Below are positions 1 to 7,348 of a stretch of DNA of 18,806 nucleotides, piece after piece; the first letter of the stretch is position 1; the number at the start of each line of letters is the position of its first letter. A program made the position numbers and the translations under genes. The stretch spans positions 1 to 18,806 of the forward strand of contig JAJYPT010000017.1 in assembly GCA_021795135.1 (NCBI GenBank), given 5' to 3'. The notes under the pieces are model-generated. The model was not told the origin of the DNA. It saw only the letters and a list, made by a program, of their open reading frames with translations, and searched no databases. This stretch comes from Actinomycetes bacterium. Its GTDB lineage: Bacteria > Actinomycetota > Acidimicrobiia > Acidimicrobiales > JAJYPT01.

Positions 1-265
1 TCCGATCTATTCTGACCAGAGGTTGTCTCTTTTGACTGTGACCGATGTTGCAACTGATCCTGATTTGCGCCATTCAACTATTTTATTTTCTTCTTTAGAT
101 GAACCTGCATCTGAGGCCTTGGAAGAAAATAGAGCCAAGATTCAAAAAGCAATAGCCTCTCAAGTTAGAATGAAAAGGACACCTCAGCTTAAATTTTCAC
201 TTGATGAGGCTATAGTTAGTGGGCAAAAAATAGAAGCAATTATCCAAAAAATCCACGAGCAATGA
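1..265 (+). CDS. rbfA: Ribosome-binding factor A, C-terminal part (5' end outside the window)
   Basis: RbfA is a cold-shock-associated factor that binds the 30S subunit and helps mature the 5' end of 16S rRNA. The open frame runs from base 2 with no stop upstream (PIYSDQR precedes the first possible TTG at 23), so the gene is cut by the window edge and that TTG is internal. About 87 residues are visible. They carry the family hallmarks: a TVTDV strand followed by DPDLRHSTI, then RMKRTPQLKFSLDEAI, and a C-terminal helix ending QKIHEQ. The stop TGA overlaps the start of the next gene in an ATGA arrangement at 262-265, which indicates translational coupling. Its place ahead of the DHH phosphoesterase and truB matches the usual actinobacterial infB-rbfA cluster. 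Identity is firm; the start cannot be seen. Confidence 0.93.
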   Translation, partial: PIYSDQRLSLLTVTDVATDPDLRHSTILFSSLDEPASEALEENRAKIQKAIASQVRMKRTPQLKFSLDEAIVSGQKIEAIIQKIHEQ

Positions 266-1248
266 TAGATTCAGAACCTTTTGCAAAGGCAGCCCAAGCT
301 ATTCAAGAAGCATCTTGTGTAGCAATTGCTTGTCACGAAGTTCCCGATGGAGATGCAATAGGTTCTTTATTAGCTTTTTATCATCTTTGTACATCTCAAG
401 GAAAACGTTGTATAGCTTCTTGGCCAGAACCTTTTGAAATTGCTCCTCATTATGAGTTTATGCCTGAATTAGACTCTATGACTCGACCTTCAGATTTTCC
501 AGAAGAACCTGAAGTTATGATTGCTTTAGATTGTGGGTCTTTAGATAGATTGGGAAGTTTGGCTGAAAAAGCAAAAGCAGCCAAACATCTTATTATTATT
601 GACCATCATGAGACAAATTGTTTCCAAGGTGAAATAAATTTAATTTATCCAAATGCTGCTGCAACTGTTGTGCTGCTAAGACGCTTGCTCAAAGAATTGG
701 CTTGGCCTTTGGATCAGTCAGCTGCTTTGTGTCTTTACGTTGGACTTGTTACAGATACTTTTCGTTTTACTAAGATGCATTCTTCTCCTGAAGTATTTGA
801 ACTTGCTAAAGAACTTTCAGAATATGGATTAGATTTATCAGAGATAAATAGAAAACTTTTTGAAGAACATCATTTTAATTATATGAAACTAATAGGTAGA
901 TGCTTGTCTAAACTTGAACTAAATACAAGTATTGGTTTTGCCTATACAACAGTTTCACTTAAAGATTTTCAAGAATTCAACGTTAGAATTGAAGAAGCTG
1001 AAGGTTTAATTGATCTTGTTGGCAGAATATCTGAAGCAAAAGTATATGCAGTCTTAAAAGAGGCGCCTAATGGGATAAGGGTTTCTCTAAGGTCAAAAGA
1101 TCCCTCGGTGGATGTGGGTATGATTGCTGCTTTGTTTGGTGGAGGCGGTCATAGGTTTTCGGCTGGTTTTGTTTCTTTAGGTGAAATAAGCGAAGTTGTA
1201 AATTCTTTGACTAAAGTATTAGCAAATAATTTGTCAGTTGAATCTTAG
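262..1248 (+). CDS. nrnA: DHH/DHHA1 phosphoesterase, NrnA-like (nanoRNase / pAp phosphatase)
   Basis: The 328-residue protein has the two-domain layout of bacterial NrnA: an N-terminal DHH domain and a C-terminal DHHA1 domain. Visible metal-binding motifs are H25 with PDGDA at 28-32, D90 in ALDCGS, D114-H115-H116 (IDHHETN), and D165 in TDTFRF. The substrate-binding GGGGH motif is at 293-297 and is preceded by RVSLRSK at 273-279. Family members degrade 2-5 nt RNAs and dephosphorylate 3'-phosphoadenosine 5'-phosphate. Actinobacterial relatives also hydrolyse cyclic dinucleotides, so the exact substrate is open. The ATG start overlaps the rbfA stop (ATGA). Length and motifs are complete. Its neighbours RbfA, TruB and PNPase fit a role in finishing RNA turnover. 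Confidence 0.92.
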   Translation: MIDSEPFAKAAQAIQEASCVAIACHEVPDGDAIGSLLAFYHLCTSQGKRCIASWPEPFEIAPHYEFMPELDSMTRPSDFPEEPEVMIALDCGSLDRLGSLAEKAKAAKHLIIIDHHETNCFQGEINLIYPNAAATVVLLRRLLKELAWPLDQSAALCLYVGLVTDTFRFTKMHSSPEVFELAKELSEYGLDLSEINRKLFEEHHFNYMKLIGRCLSKLELNTSIGFAYTTVSLKDFQEFNVRIEEAEGLIDLVGRISEAKVYAVLKEAPNGIRVSLRSKDPSVDVGMIAALFGGGGHRFSAGFVSLGEISEVVNSLTKVLANNLSVES

Positions 1249-1338
1249 ATGATCTTCTTATTTGTGGTTTTAGGTTAGTCATCCTATAGCTGACCCCTTT
1301 TGGACTAGATTAGATTTATTTTACTTGAGGAATTTTTA

Positions 1339-2247
1339 TTGATAGATGGGCTTGTAGTAGTAGATAAACCTTCTGGTTGGACATCTCATGATGTTGTCTC
1401 TAGATGTAGAAAGATTTTTGGGCAGAAAAAAATAGGTCATTGTGGAACTCTAGATCCACCCGCTACAGGAGTATTGCTTTTAGGATTAGGTAGAGCTACG
1501 CGTCTTTTAAAATATTTAACTTCTATGGATAAATCTTATTCAGCTTATGTAGTTTTTGGAACTACAACATCGACCTTAGATGATGAGGGAGAAATAACAG
1601 CTACTTTTGATATGGGAGAAATCACAATAGATCAAGTAACTAAAGTAGCTAAGGAGATGTTGGGAAAGACTGAACAAGTTCCCCCTATGGTATCTGCTAT
1701 TAAAATCAATGGCCAACGTCTTTATGAATTAGCAAGACAAGGTATAGAGATAGAACGAAAAAAAAGAACTATTGAGATTTATGACATAAAGGTCCATCCT
1801 ACGGATGAATTTAATGTATTTTTTATTGAGCTATCTTGTTCTTCTGGTACCTATGTCAGAACCATAGCAGCTGATTTAGGAGCTAAATTAGGAGGAGGAG
1901 CCCATCTTAGGAAGTTACGTCGTTTGAGAGTGGGTTCTTTTTCTGAGACCGAAGCAGTTCCTCTTGAACAATTAGATATTTCTCATGTATTGTCTCCTTT
2001 GGAAATGATGAGGCAATACAATCAAGTTATTATTGAAGATCCCGCTCTAATAAGGGCCATTTCTCACGGGCGACCTCTTGAACCTAAGGAATTAGTACCT
2101 TTGGGAAAACCCCCTTGGGTTCTTAGCGATCCAAGAGGGAACTTATTAGGAGTATACGAAGATTCACCTAATTCGGATTTAGCTCGAGCTGGAGTGGTAA
2201 TGATTAGTGAGGACTACGAGATAATAGATAGTAAAGGTCTTGCCTAA
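1339..2247 (+). CDS. truB: tRNA pseudouridine(55) synthase TruB
   Basis: TruB isomerises U55 of the tRNA T-loop to pseudouridine. The 302-residue product opens with the typical GLVVVDKPSGWTSHDVV segment and has GHCGTLDPPATGVL at 33-46, where D39 is the catalytic aspartate. QVPPMVSAIKINGQRLYELAR and the later SSGTYVRTIAADLG are the standard substrate-contact segments. The start is TTG at 1339, six bases after GAGGAA (1327-1332). No ATG lies nearby in frame and the family N-terminus begins exactly here. The 90-nt gap upstream holds only a weak hairpin. The stop lies one base before the preferred ribF ATG, which suggests the two are translated together. The residue before ATG in the active-site loop is proline (DPPATG), where many TruB have leucine. 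Confidence 0.96.
   Translation: MIDGLVVVDKPSGWTSHDVVSRCRKIFGQKKIGHCGTLDPPATGVLLLGLGRATRLLKYLTSMDKSYSAYVVFGTTTSTLDDEGEITATFDMGEITIDQVTKVAKEMLGKTEQVPPMVSAIKINGQRLYELARQGIEIERKKRTIEIYDIKVHPTDEFNVFFIELSCSSGTYVRTIAADLGAKLGGGAHLRKLRRLRVGSFSETEAVPLEQLDISHVLSPLEMMRQYNQVIIEDPALIRAISHGRPLEPKELVPLGKPPWVLSDPRGNLLGVYEDSPNSDLARAGVVMISEDYEIIDSKGLA
2233..2238 (+). promoter_or_regulatory. Ribosome binding site that decides the ribF start
   Basis: AAAGGT lies inside the 3' end of truB. Its distance to ATG 2249 is about ten bases; to the alternative TTG 2240 it is one base, which is unworkable. It therefore favours the ATG and keeps ribF initiation within truB's translated region. Confidence 0.55.
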
Positions 2248-2248
2248 A

Positions 2249-3205
2249 ATGCAAGTTATAACAGATTTAGCTTCTTGTCCTCATCCTGAGAAGGGCTGTG
2301 CTGTAAGTATAGGAGTATATGACGGGGTCCATCTAGGTCATCGTCTTTTGATTGAAAAACTAAAACAAGAAGCCAAACGTTTGTCTATACCTAGTGCTGT
2401 TGTAACCTTTGATCCTCACCCAGCTACTGTTGTGCGTCCTGAATCTGCGCCTAAACTTCTTAGTCCTCTTTCTAGAAAGCTAGAACTTTTATCAGAAACT
2501 GGTATTGATTATGTAGTAGTTATTAAATTTGATAAAAATCGAGCTAAAGAGACTGCTGAAGAATTTATTAGTCAGGTAATATTAGGATGTCTACATTCAA
2601 AGGTAGTTGTAATAGGTCAAGATTTTCGCTTCGGGTATAAAAGAGCTGGAGATGTTGATCTATTGAAAAAAGTAGGTGAAACTAGTGGATTTGAAGTAGT
2701 TCCTTTTGGATTAGTTCAAGATCTCCAAGATGGTCAACCTATCTCTTCAACAAGAATAAGAGATTTAATAAAAAAAGGTGATGTCGATAGTGCAACTAAG
2801 TTGCTAAAGAGGCCGCCAGAAGTTATTGGAGAAATTGTTCATGGAGATGCTAGAGGTGCCAAATTAGGTTTTCCTACAGCTAACTTTAGAATAAGCAAAG
2901 AAGTTTTAGTACCTCGTATTGGTATTTATGCTGGATTTTTCAAAGGAGAAGACGCCATAGAACGTCCAGCTGCTATATCGGTGGGGATTAGACCAACTTT
3001 TTATGAGAATAAAGCTAATACACAAGATGAAGAACTTGTTCCACTTGTCGAAGCATATGTATTAGACTTTAACGGTAATCTATATGGTCAAAAAGCTAAA
3101 CTAACATTTAACAAAAGACTACGAGACGAACGACAGTTTGATTCGAGCCAAGATCTTGTAACTCAGATGGAAGCCGATATTGAATATGTTCGTTCTATCT
3201 TGTAA
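2249..3205 (+). CDS. ribF: Bifunctional riboflavin kinase / FMN adenylyltransferase (FAD synthetase)
   Basis: RibF converts riboflavin to FMN and then FAD. From ATG 2249 the protein has 318 residues. The N-terminal nucleotidyltransferase domain shows GVYDGVHLGH at 22-31, TFDPHPATVV at 53-62 and ISSTRIRDLI at 165-174. The C-terminal riboflavin kinase domain shows GAKLGFPTAN at 203-212, the PRIGIYAGFF segment at 222-231, and VEAYVLDFNGNLYG with the likely catalytic E268. A TTG at 2240 in the same frame would add three residues and overlap truB, but AAAGGT at 2233-2238 is too close to it and sits about ten bases before ATG 2249, so the ATG is preferred. Both domains are complete. Truncation is not seen, and placement between truB and rpsO is the common bacterial order. 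Confidence 0.96.
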   Translation: MQVITDLASCPHPEKGCAVSIGVYDGVHLGHRLLIEKLKQEAKRLSIPSAVVTFDPHPATVVRPESAPKLLSPLSRKLELLSETGIDYVVVIKFDKNRAKETAEEFISQVILGCLHSKVVVIGQDFRFGYKRAGDVDLLKKVGETSGFEVVPFGLVQDLQDGQPISSTRIRDLIKKGDVDSATKLLKRPPEVIGEIVHGDARGAKLGFPTANFRISKEVLVPRIGIYAGFFKGEDAIERPAAISVGIRPTFYENKANTQDEELVPLVEAYVLDFNGNLYGQKAKLTFNKRLRDERQFDSSQDLVTQMEADIEYVRSIL

Positions 3206-3257
3206 ATGTAGGACTATAAGAATCAATTGAAGACTAACTGCTAGAATCGGAATTAAT

Positions 3258-3515
3258 ATGCCTGATAAGTCAGCCACCATTGCTGAATACAAGCTTCACG
3301 AGACAGATACAGGTTCTCCTGAAGTACAAATAGCCATTTTGACAGAACGAATCAACCATTTGACAGAACATTTAAAGGTTCACAAAGGTGATCATCACAC
3401 TCGTCGAGGTCTTATGAAACTCATAGGACAACGCCGAAGGTTGTTGCGTTATGTAAGAGAAAATGACGTTGAAAGATATAGAGGAATAATTGCTCGCTTA
3501 GGACTTCGAAGATAA
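3258..3515 (+). CDS. rpsO: 30S ribosomal protein S15
   Basis: S15 is a primary 16S rRNA-binding protein that nucleates the platform of the small subunit. The 85-residue sequence is a full-length, typical S15: KSATIAEYKLHETDTGSPEVQIA, a central helix with LTEHLKVHKGDHHTRRGL, and RRRLLRYVRENDVERYR before the basic tail. The ATG start is preceded by CGGAA at 3248-3252. A TAGAAT hexamer at 3242-3247 could be a -10 element giving a very short leader, but I see no matching -35. The gene is followed by two hairpins and by the structured RNA element ahead of pnp. The rpsO-pnp pairing is ancient, and in Escherichia coli the intergenic RNA is an RNase III processing and autoregulation site. Confidence 0.98.
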   Translation: MPDKSATIAEYKLHETDTGSPEVQIAILTERINHLTEHLKVHKGDHHTRRGLMKLIGQRRRLLRYVRENDVERYRGIIARLGLRR

Positions 3516-3516
3516 C

Positions 3517-3552
3517 CACCAAAAGGTGATTATCTTAGGATTATTCCTAAGA
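3517..3552 (+). other. Two tandem hairpins just after the rpsO stop
   Basis: Two short perfect hairpins follow the rpsO stop codon. CACC/GGTG with an AAAA loop is at 3517-3528. An 8-bp stem, TCTTAGGA/TCCTAAGA with a TTAT loop, is at 3533-3552. No run of T follows either, so an intrinsic terminator is unlikely. Transcript 3'-end protection or a processing site between rpsO and pnp is more plausible. The pairing is seen directly; the role is inferred. Confidence 0.5.
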
Positions 3553-3560
3553 AGCAATAG

Positions 3561-3639
3561 CGAAATAGGTCAGTTGCCAGTCGCGGGGCACTTTGATTTT
3601 AAAATCAGGTGTTCGACAACTGGGAACCTGGCTATTTCG
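3561..3639 (+). promoter_or_regulatory. Structured 5' leader RNA of pnp, candidate Actino-pnp motif
   Basis: This 79-nt stretch folds into one long compound hairpin. A perfect 8-bp outer helix pairs CGAAATAG (3561-3568) with CTATTTCG (3632-3639). CAGTTG (3571-3576) pairs with CAACTG (3617-3622), TCG (3581-3583) with CGA (3614-3616), GCAC (3588-3591) with GTGT (3609-3612, one G-U), and a terminal A/T stem closes at 3594-3607. The helices are separated by bulges; those at 3577-3580 (CCAG) and 3628-3631 (CTGG) are complementary and could form a pseudoknot. An RNA motif called Actino-pnp is known upstream of exoribonuclease genes in Actinobacteria and is thought to serve autoregulation, as the unrelated leader does in E. 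coli. Position and complexity suggest this is a member or analogue. I could not compare it with that family's covariance model. It is not a tRNA: the spacing of its TTCGA to the outer helix is wrong. Confidence 0.7.
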
Positions 3640-3681
3640 TAAAATAGACAAATGCCCCCAAGGGCGAGAGAGCGAGAATTA

Positions 3682-6087
3682 ATGTCAGAAGCTATCTCAG
3701 TATCGGCACCTATTAGTAGAACCGATAAGAAACTTTCGTTTGAAACTGGAAAGTTAGCTCAACTAGCAGATGGTGCAGTTGTAGGTCGTTTAGGCGATAC
3801 TATGGTTTTAGTAACAGCTACAGCAGCAAAAACTGCCAAAGAAGGAATAGATTTTTTTCCTCTTACTGTAGACATAGAAGAGCGTATGTATGCAGCGGGA
3901 AAGATTCCAGGTTCTTTTTTTCGTCGTGAAGGACGAGCAACAGATCAAGCAATTTTGGTATCACGGCTTATAGATCGTCCACTTAGACCTTGTTTCCCCG
4001 ATGGATTTAGAAACGATGTACATATAGTTGGAACTATTTTTGGTGCTGACCAAGAAAATCCCCATGATGTATTAGCAATCAATACAGCCTCAGCCGCTTT
4101 GATGGTCAGTGGAATTCCTTTTCAAGGTCCTGTTGGAGCAGTAAGAATTGCTTATTCTACAGAAGGAGAATGGATTCCACATGCAACTTATCAACAAGGA
4201 GATCAGTCTACTTTTGAACTAGTAGTAGCTGGACGTGCTTCTGGTGATGATATTGCTGTGATGATGGTTGAAGCAGGTGGAACTGAAAAAGCCTGGAGCT
4301 ATTATGAAAACGGAGCTCCCAAAGTCACAGAAGCAGTTATTGCAGAAGGGCTTGAGGTGGCTAAGATATGGATCAAAGAGTCAATTGATTTACAACATCA
4401 ATTAGTTGAAAAAGCTCCTACCAAAGCTCCTATGTCTTTTGAGGTAAGAGTTGACTACAGTGATGAAGTTTATGCAAAAGTTGAACAAGTAGCTACTGAA
4501 AGAATATCTGCTGCTAGCAACATTACCTCTAAATCCGAACGCAGTGCTGCTCTCCAAGAAGCCGAAGCTCAAGTGATTGCTGAACTTTCAGAAGAATTTG
4601 CAGATTGTCTAGGTCAAGTAAAACAAGCCTTGAGATCTCTTCAGAAAAAACTTGTAAGAAAAAGAATAGTTGAAGAAAAAATCCGTATTGATGGTAGGAA
4701 TCCAGAACAAATTCGTCCTTTGACCGCAGAAGTTGGATTGATTCCCACTGCCCATGGTTCTGGTCTGTTTCAGCGAGGAGAAACCCAAGTACTAAATGTC
4801 ACCACTCTTGGGATGCCAAGGATGGAGCAAATGCTAGATACAATTGGCATAGATGAAGTAAAGCGTTATATGCATCACTACAATTTTCCTCCTTTTTCAA
4901 CTGGTGAAACTGGCTTTATGAGAGGTCCAAAAAGAAGAGAAATTGGACATGGTCTATTGGCTGAAAGAGCTTTACTGCCAGTTGTGCCCCCCATGGAAGA
5001 ATTTCCTTATACCCTTAGGTTGGTTAGTGAAGTATTGAGTTCAAATGGCTCTACTTCTATGGCTTCGGTATGTGGTTCTACTCTTTCTATGATGGACGCG
5101 GGTGTTCCCATCAAAGCTCCAGTAGCAGGTATTGCTATGGGATTAGTATATGCAGAGGGTAAATACCTAACTCTTACCGACATATTGGGAACCGAAGATG
5201 CTTTTGGTGATATGGACTTTAAAGTTGCAGGAACTTCAGAATTTGTAACAGCTTTGCAACTAGATACAAAAATAGATGGCCTACCAGCCGAAGTATTGGC
5301 ACAAGCATTAGAACAAGCAAAACAAGCTCGCCTGAAAATCTTAGCAGTAATGGATGAAGCCATTTCAATGCCTCGCGAAGAGGTAAGAGATGTGGCTCCT
5401 AAAATAATTAGCTTTGAGATTGCTTTGGAAAAAATAGGTGAAATTATTGGGCCAAAAGGTAAAACAATCAATACTATTCAGCAAGAAACTGGTGCTGATA
5501 TAAATATAACTGATGAGGGAAATGTTGGCATCGTTACTATTGGAGCCAAAATGTCATCAGTAGTTGATGAAGCCCGCACTAGAATTGAACAAATTCTCAA
5601 CCCTCCCAAGGCTGAAATTGATTCTATTTACACAGGCCATGTTGTAAATATCACTAAATTTGGAGCCTTTGTAAATATATTACCTGGTCGAGATGGATTA
5701 CTACACATTTCCAAGTTAGGTAAAGGTCAAAGAGTTGACAGAGTAGAAGATGTTATTTCTCTAAATCAAGAAATTGAAGTTAAAGTTGATGACATAGATC
5801 CTCAAGGAAAGATATCTTTATCTTTGGTCGATTCTATTCCTGATGAAGTTGTTGAACAAGAGCTTGTAGTAGAAGAGACCGAAGTTGAACAAGACAATGT
5901 AGTTGAGTCATCTGTAGGAGACAGTCCACCTAAACCATCTAGAGAGTATGTATCTTTTGAAGATGCTTTTGAACAAGAAGCTCAAGAATACTTTGGAGAT
6001 CTTGGTCCTTCATCTGCTTCTTCTGGCAGAACTTCTTCCAAACCCACCGGTCGTCCTAGAAGAAATAATCGTCGACCCCGCTCTTGA
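3682..6087 (+). CDS. pnp: Polyribonucleotide nucleotidyltransferase (PNPase)
   Basis: PNPase is the trimeric phosphorolytic 3'-5' exoribonuclease. From ATG 3682 the product has 801 residues. A first RNase PH domain has FFRREGRATDQAIL near 79-92. An alpha-helical linker region follows. The catalytic second RNase PH domain has NGSTSMASVCG at 455-465 (phosphate site) and EDAFGDMDFK at 505-514, whose D506, D512 and K514 match E. coli D486, D492 and K494. A KH domain has GPKG at 590-593, and an S1 domain spans about 650-718. The tail is acidic at about 720-740 and ends arginine-rich (GRPRRNNRRPRS). An in-frame ATG at 3652 would add MPPRARERELM-type residues, but it lacks a Shine-Dalgarno sequence. 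MSEAISVSAPI is where related proteins begin, and a purine-rich tract (GAGAGAGCGAGAA) precedes 3682. The leader at 3561-3639 probably controls expression. Confidence 0.97.
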   Translation: MSEAISVSAPISRTDKKLSFETGKLAQLADGAVVGRLGDTMVLVTATAAKTAKEGIDFFPLTVDIEERMYAAGKIPGSFFRREGRATDQAILVSRLIDRPLRPCFPDGFRNDVHIVGTIFGADQENPHDVLAINTASAALMVSGIPFQGPVGAVRIAYSTEGEWIPHATYQQGDQSTFELVVAGRASGDDIAVMMVEAGGTEKAWSYYENGAPKVTEAVIAEGLEVAKIWIKESIDLQHQLVEKAPTKAPMSFEVRVDYSDEVYAKVEQVATERISAASNITSKSERSAALQEAEAQVIAELSEEFADCLGQVKQALRSLQKKLVRKRIVEEKIRIDGRNPEQIRPLTAEVGLIPTAHGSGLFQRGETQVLNVTTLGMPRMEQMLDTIGIDEVKRYMHHYNFPPFSTGETGFMRGPKRREIGHGLLAERALLPVVPPMEEFPYTLRLVSEVLSSNGSTSMASVCGSTLSMMDAGVPIKAPVAGIAMGLVYAEGKYLTLTDILGTEDAFGDMDFKVAGTSEFVTALQLDTKIDGLPAEVLAQALEQAKQARLKILAVMDEAISMPREEVRDVAPKIISFEIALEKIGEIIGPKGKTINTIQQETGADINITDEGNVGIVTIGAKMSSVVDEARTRIEQILNPPKAEIDSIYTGHVVNITKFGAFVNILPGRDGLLHISKLGKGQRVDRVEDVISLNQEIEVKVDDIDPQGKISLSLVDSIPDEVVEQELVVEETEVEQDNVVESSVGDSPPKPSREYVSFEDAFEQEAQEYFGDLGPSSASSGRTSSKPTGRPRRNNRRPRS

Positions 6088-7340
6088 TTGAAGTTATTAC
6101 TTTAGATAACGGTCTTAGAGTTGCAACCGAAACCATGTCTGATGTGGCTTCGGTTGCACTTGGCTTTTGGGTAGGAGTGGGCTCTAGAGATGAGCCTGCA
6201 TCAATGGCTGGAGCTTCTCATTTTTTAGAGCATTTACTTTTCAAAGGTACCCCTACTCGATCAGCTAAAGATATAGCTGAAGCTATAGATTCTGTGGGTG
6301 GGGAGATGAATGCTTTTACTACGAAAGAATATACTGCTTTTTATGTAAGAGTGTTGTATCAACATGTGGGTTTAGCCTTGGAGATTTTAACTGACATTAT
6401 CTCATCTCCTATGTTTAGATCACATGAGGTTGAAGCCGAAAGAAAGGTTATCTTAGAAGAAATTTTAATGCAATTAGATGAACCTAGTGAAGTTGTTCAT
6501 GATTTGTTCTTATCTAGTGCATTCCAAGGTCACCCTCTGGCTAGACCTGTTTTGGGGAGTGAAAAAAGTATTACTTCTATGACTATAGAAGACATAAATA
6601 ATTTTTTCACTAATTATTACCATCCCTCAAATATGGTCTTTGCTTGTGCTGGACGAATAGAGCGTAGTCTTATTTTAGAAATATTGAATAAAAATTTTGC
6701 ACCTAAAACTACTAAGAAAGTAATTCCGTTTAGAAATAGACCTGCAGAACTTGTTCAAAAAACTTCCCTACAATCAAGAGATATAGAACAAGTTCATCTT
6801 ATTTTGGGAGTGAGATCTCTAGACCGCTTTGATCAAGACAAATGGGCTCTCAATGTTTTGGATCAAATTTTAGGTGGCGGCCTTTCAAGTAGACTCTTTC
6901 AACAAATAAGAGAAGATTTAGGTTTGGCTTACTCAGTATATACACATAGTTCTTTTTTTCATGATGCTGGAGTTTTTGGCGTCTATGTAGCTACTGCTGC
7001 GTCTCATGTGAAACAAGTTATAGACTTGATTGTTTCAAATTTTAACGAAGTAGCTAAAGATGGGGTTGGGCAAAAAGAATTAAATGTCGCCAAAGCCTCC
7101 CTTCAAGCTGACCTTGTAATGTCGTTAGAAGATTCAGGATCTAGAATGACAAGAATAGGTCAAGCCTTGCTTTTACAAGGTCATATTTTATCAGTGGAAC
7201 AAATTATAGAAAAAATTGACCAAGTTGACTTAGAAAGGGTTTGTTCGGTAGCTTCTAAGGTGTTGACTAATCCAAAAATATTGACAGCATTGGGACCAAT
7301 TGAGCAGCTGGATCTCGATTTAGCTGCTCTTATAAGTTAG
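6084..7340 (+). CDS. M16 family zinc metalloprotease (processing-peptidase-like, PepR/YmxG type)
   Basis: The 418-residue protein belongs to the single-chain bacterial M16B peptidases related to mitochondrial processing peptidase. The inverted zinc motif HFLEH is at 46-50 (H46, E49, H50). The third zinc ligand is E126 in VILEEI, exactly 76 residues after H50, as in the family. The C-terminal half carries GGGLSSRLFQQIREDLGLAYSV, the segment that shapes the substrate pocket. No signal peptide or membrane segment is visible, so it should be cytoplasmic. The start is TTG 6084, whose last two bases lie in the pnp stop (TTGA overlap); the family N-terminus IEVITLDNGLRVATE begins here. There is no clear Shine-Dalgarno sequence, so initiation probably depends on translation of pnp. 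The pnp-M16-dapB order is common in Actinobacteria. The natural substrate is unknown. Confidence 0.93.
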   Translation: MIEVITLDNGLRVATETMSDVASVALGFWVGVGSRDEPASMAGASHFLEHLLFKGTPTRSAKDIAEAIDSVGGEMNAFTTKEYTAFYVRVLYQHVGLALEILTDIISSPMFRSHEVEAERKVILEEILMQLDEPSEVVHDLFLSSAFQGHPLARPVLGSEKSITSMTIEDINNFFTNYYHPSNMVFACAGRIERSLILEILNKNFAPKTTKKVIPFRNRPAELVQKTSLQSRDIEQVHLILGVRSLDRFDQDKWALNVLDQILGGGLSSRLFQQIREDLGLAYSVYTHSSFFHDAGVFGVYVATAASHVKQVIDLIVSNFNEVAKDGVGQKELNVAKASLQADLVMSLEDSGSRMTRIGQALLLQGHILSVEQIIEKIDQVDLERVCSVASKVLTNPKILTALGPIEQLDLDLAALIS

Positions 7341-7348
7341 GAAATAAA

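Noticed and set aside
1273..1301. Terminator between nrnA and truB (GGTTAG/CTGACC stem followed by TTTT)
   Set aside because: Only six pairs including one G-U, a loop of about 11 bases, and a short T run interrupted by CC before and GG after. Too weak to call.
3561..3639. Possible tRNA gene, because of its length, closing helix and an internal TTCGA
   Set aside because: TTCGA at 3612-3616 is 15 bases from the closing helix instead of about seven, there is no normal anticodon arm, and the second helix spans nearly the whole element. A cis-regulatory leader fits better.
3652..3681. Upstream ATG 3652 as the pnp start
   Set aside because: It has no Shine-Dalgarno sequence and lies beside the leader structure; the extra ten residues are not family-like, while MSEAISVSAP at 3682 is a typical start with a purine-rich tract ahead.
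5007..5471. A 154-codon open frame on the minus strand inside pnp
   Set aside because: It lies wholly within the conserved catalytic part of PNPase, has low-complexity composition expected of an antisense frame, and has no ribosome site or recognisable domain.
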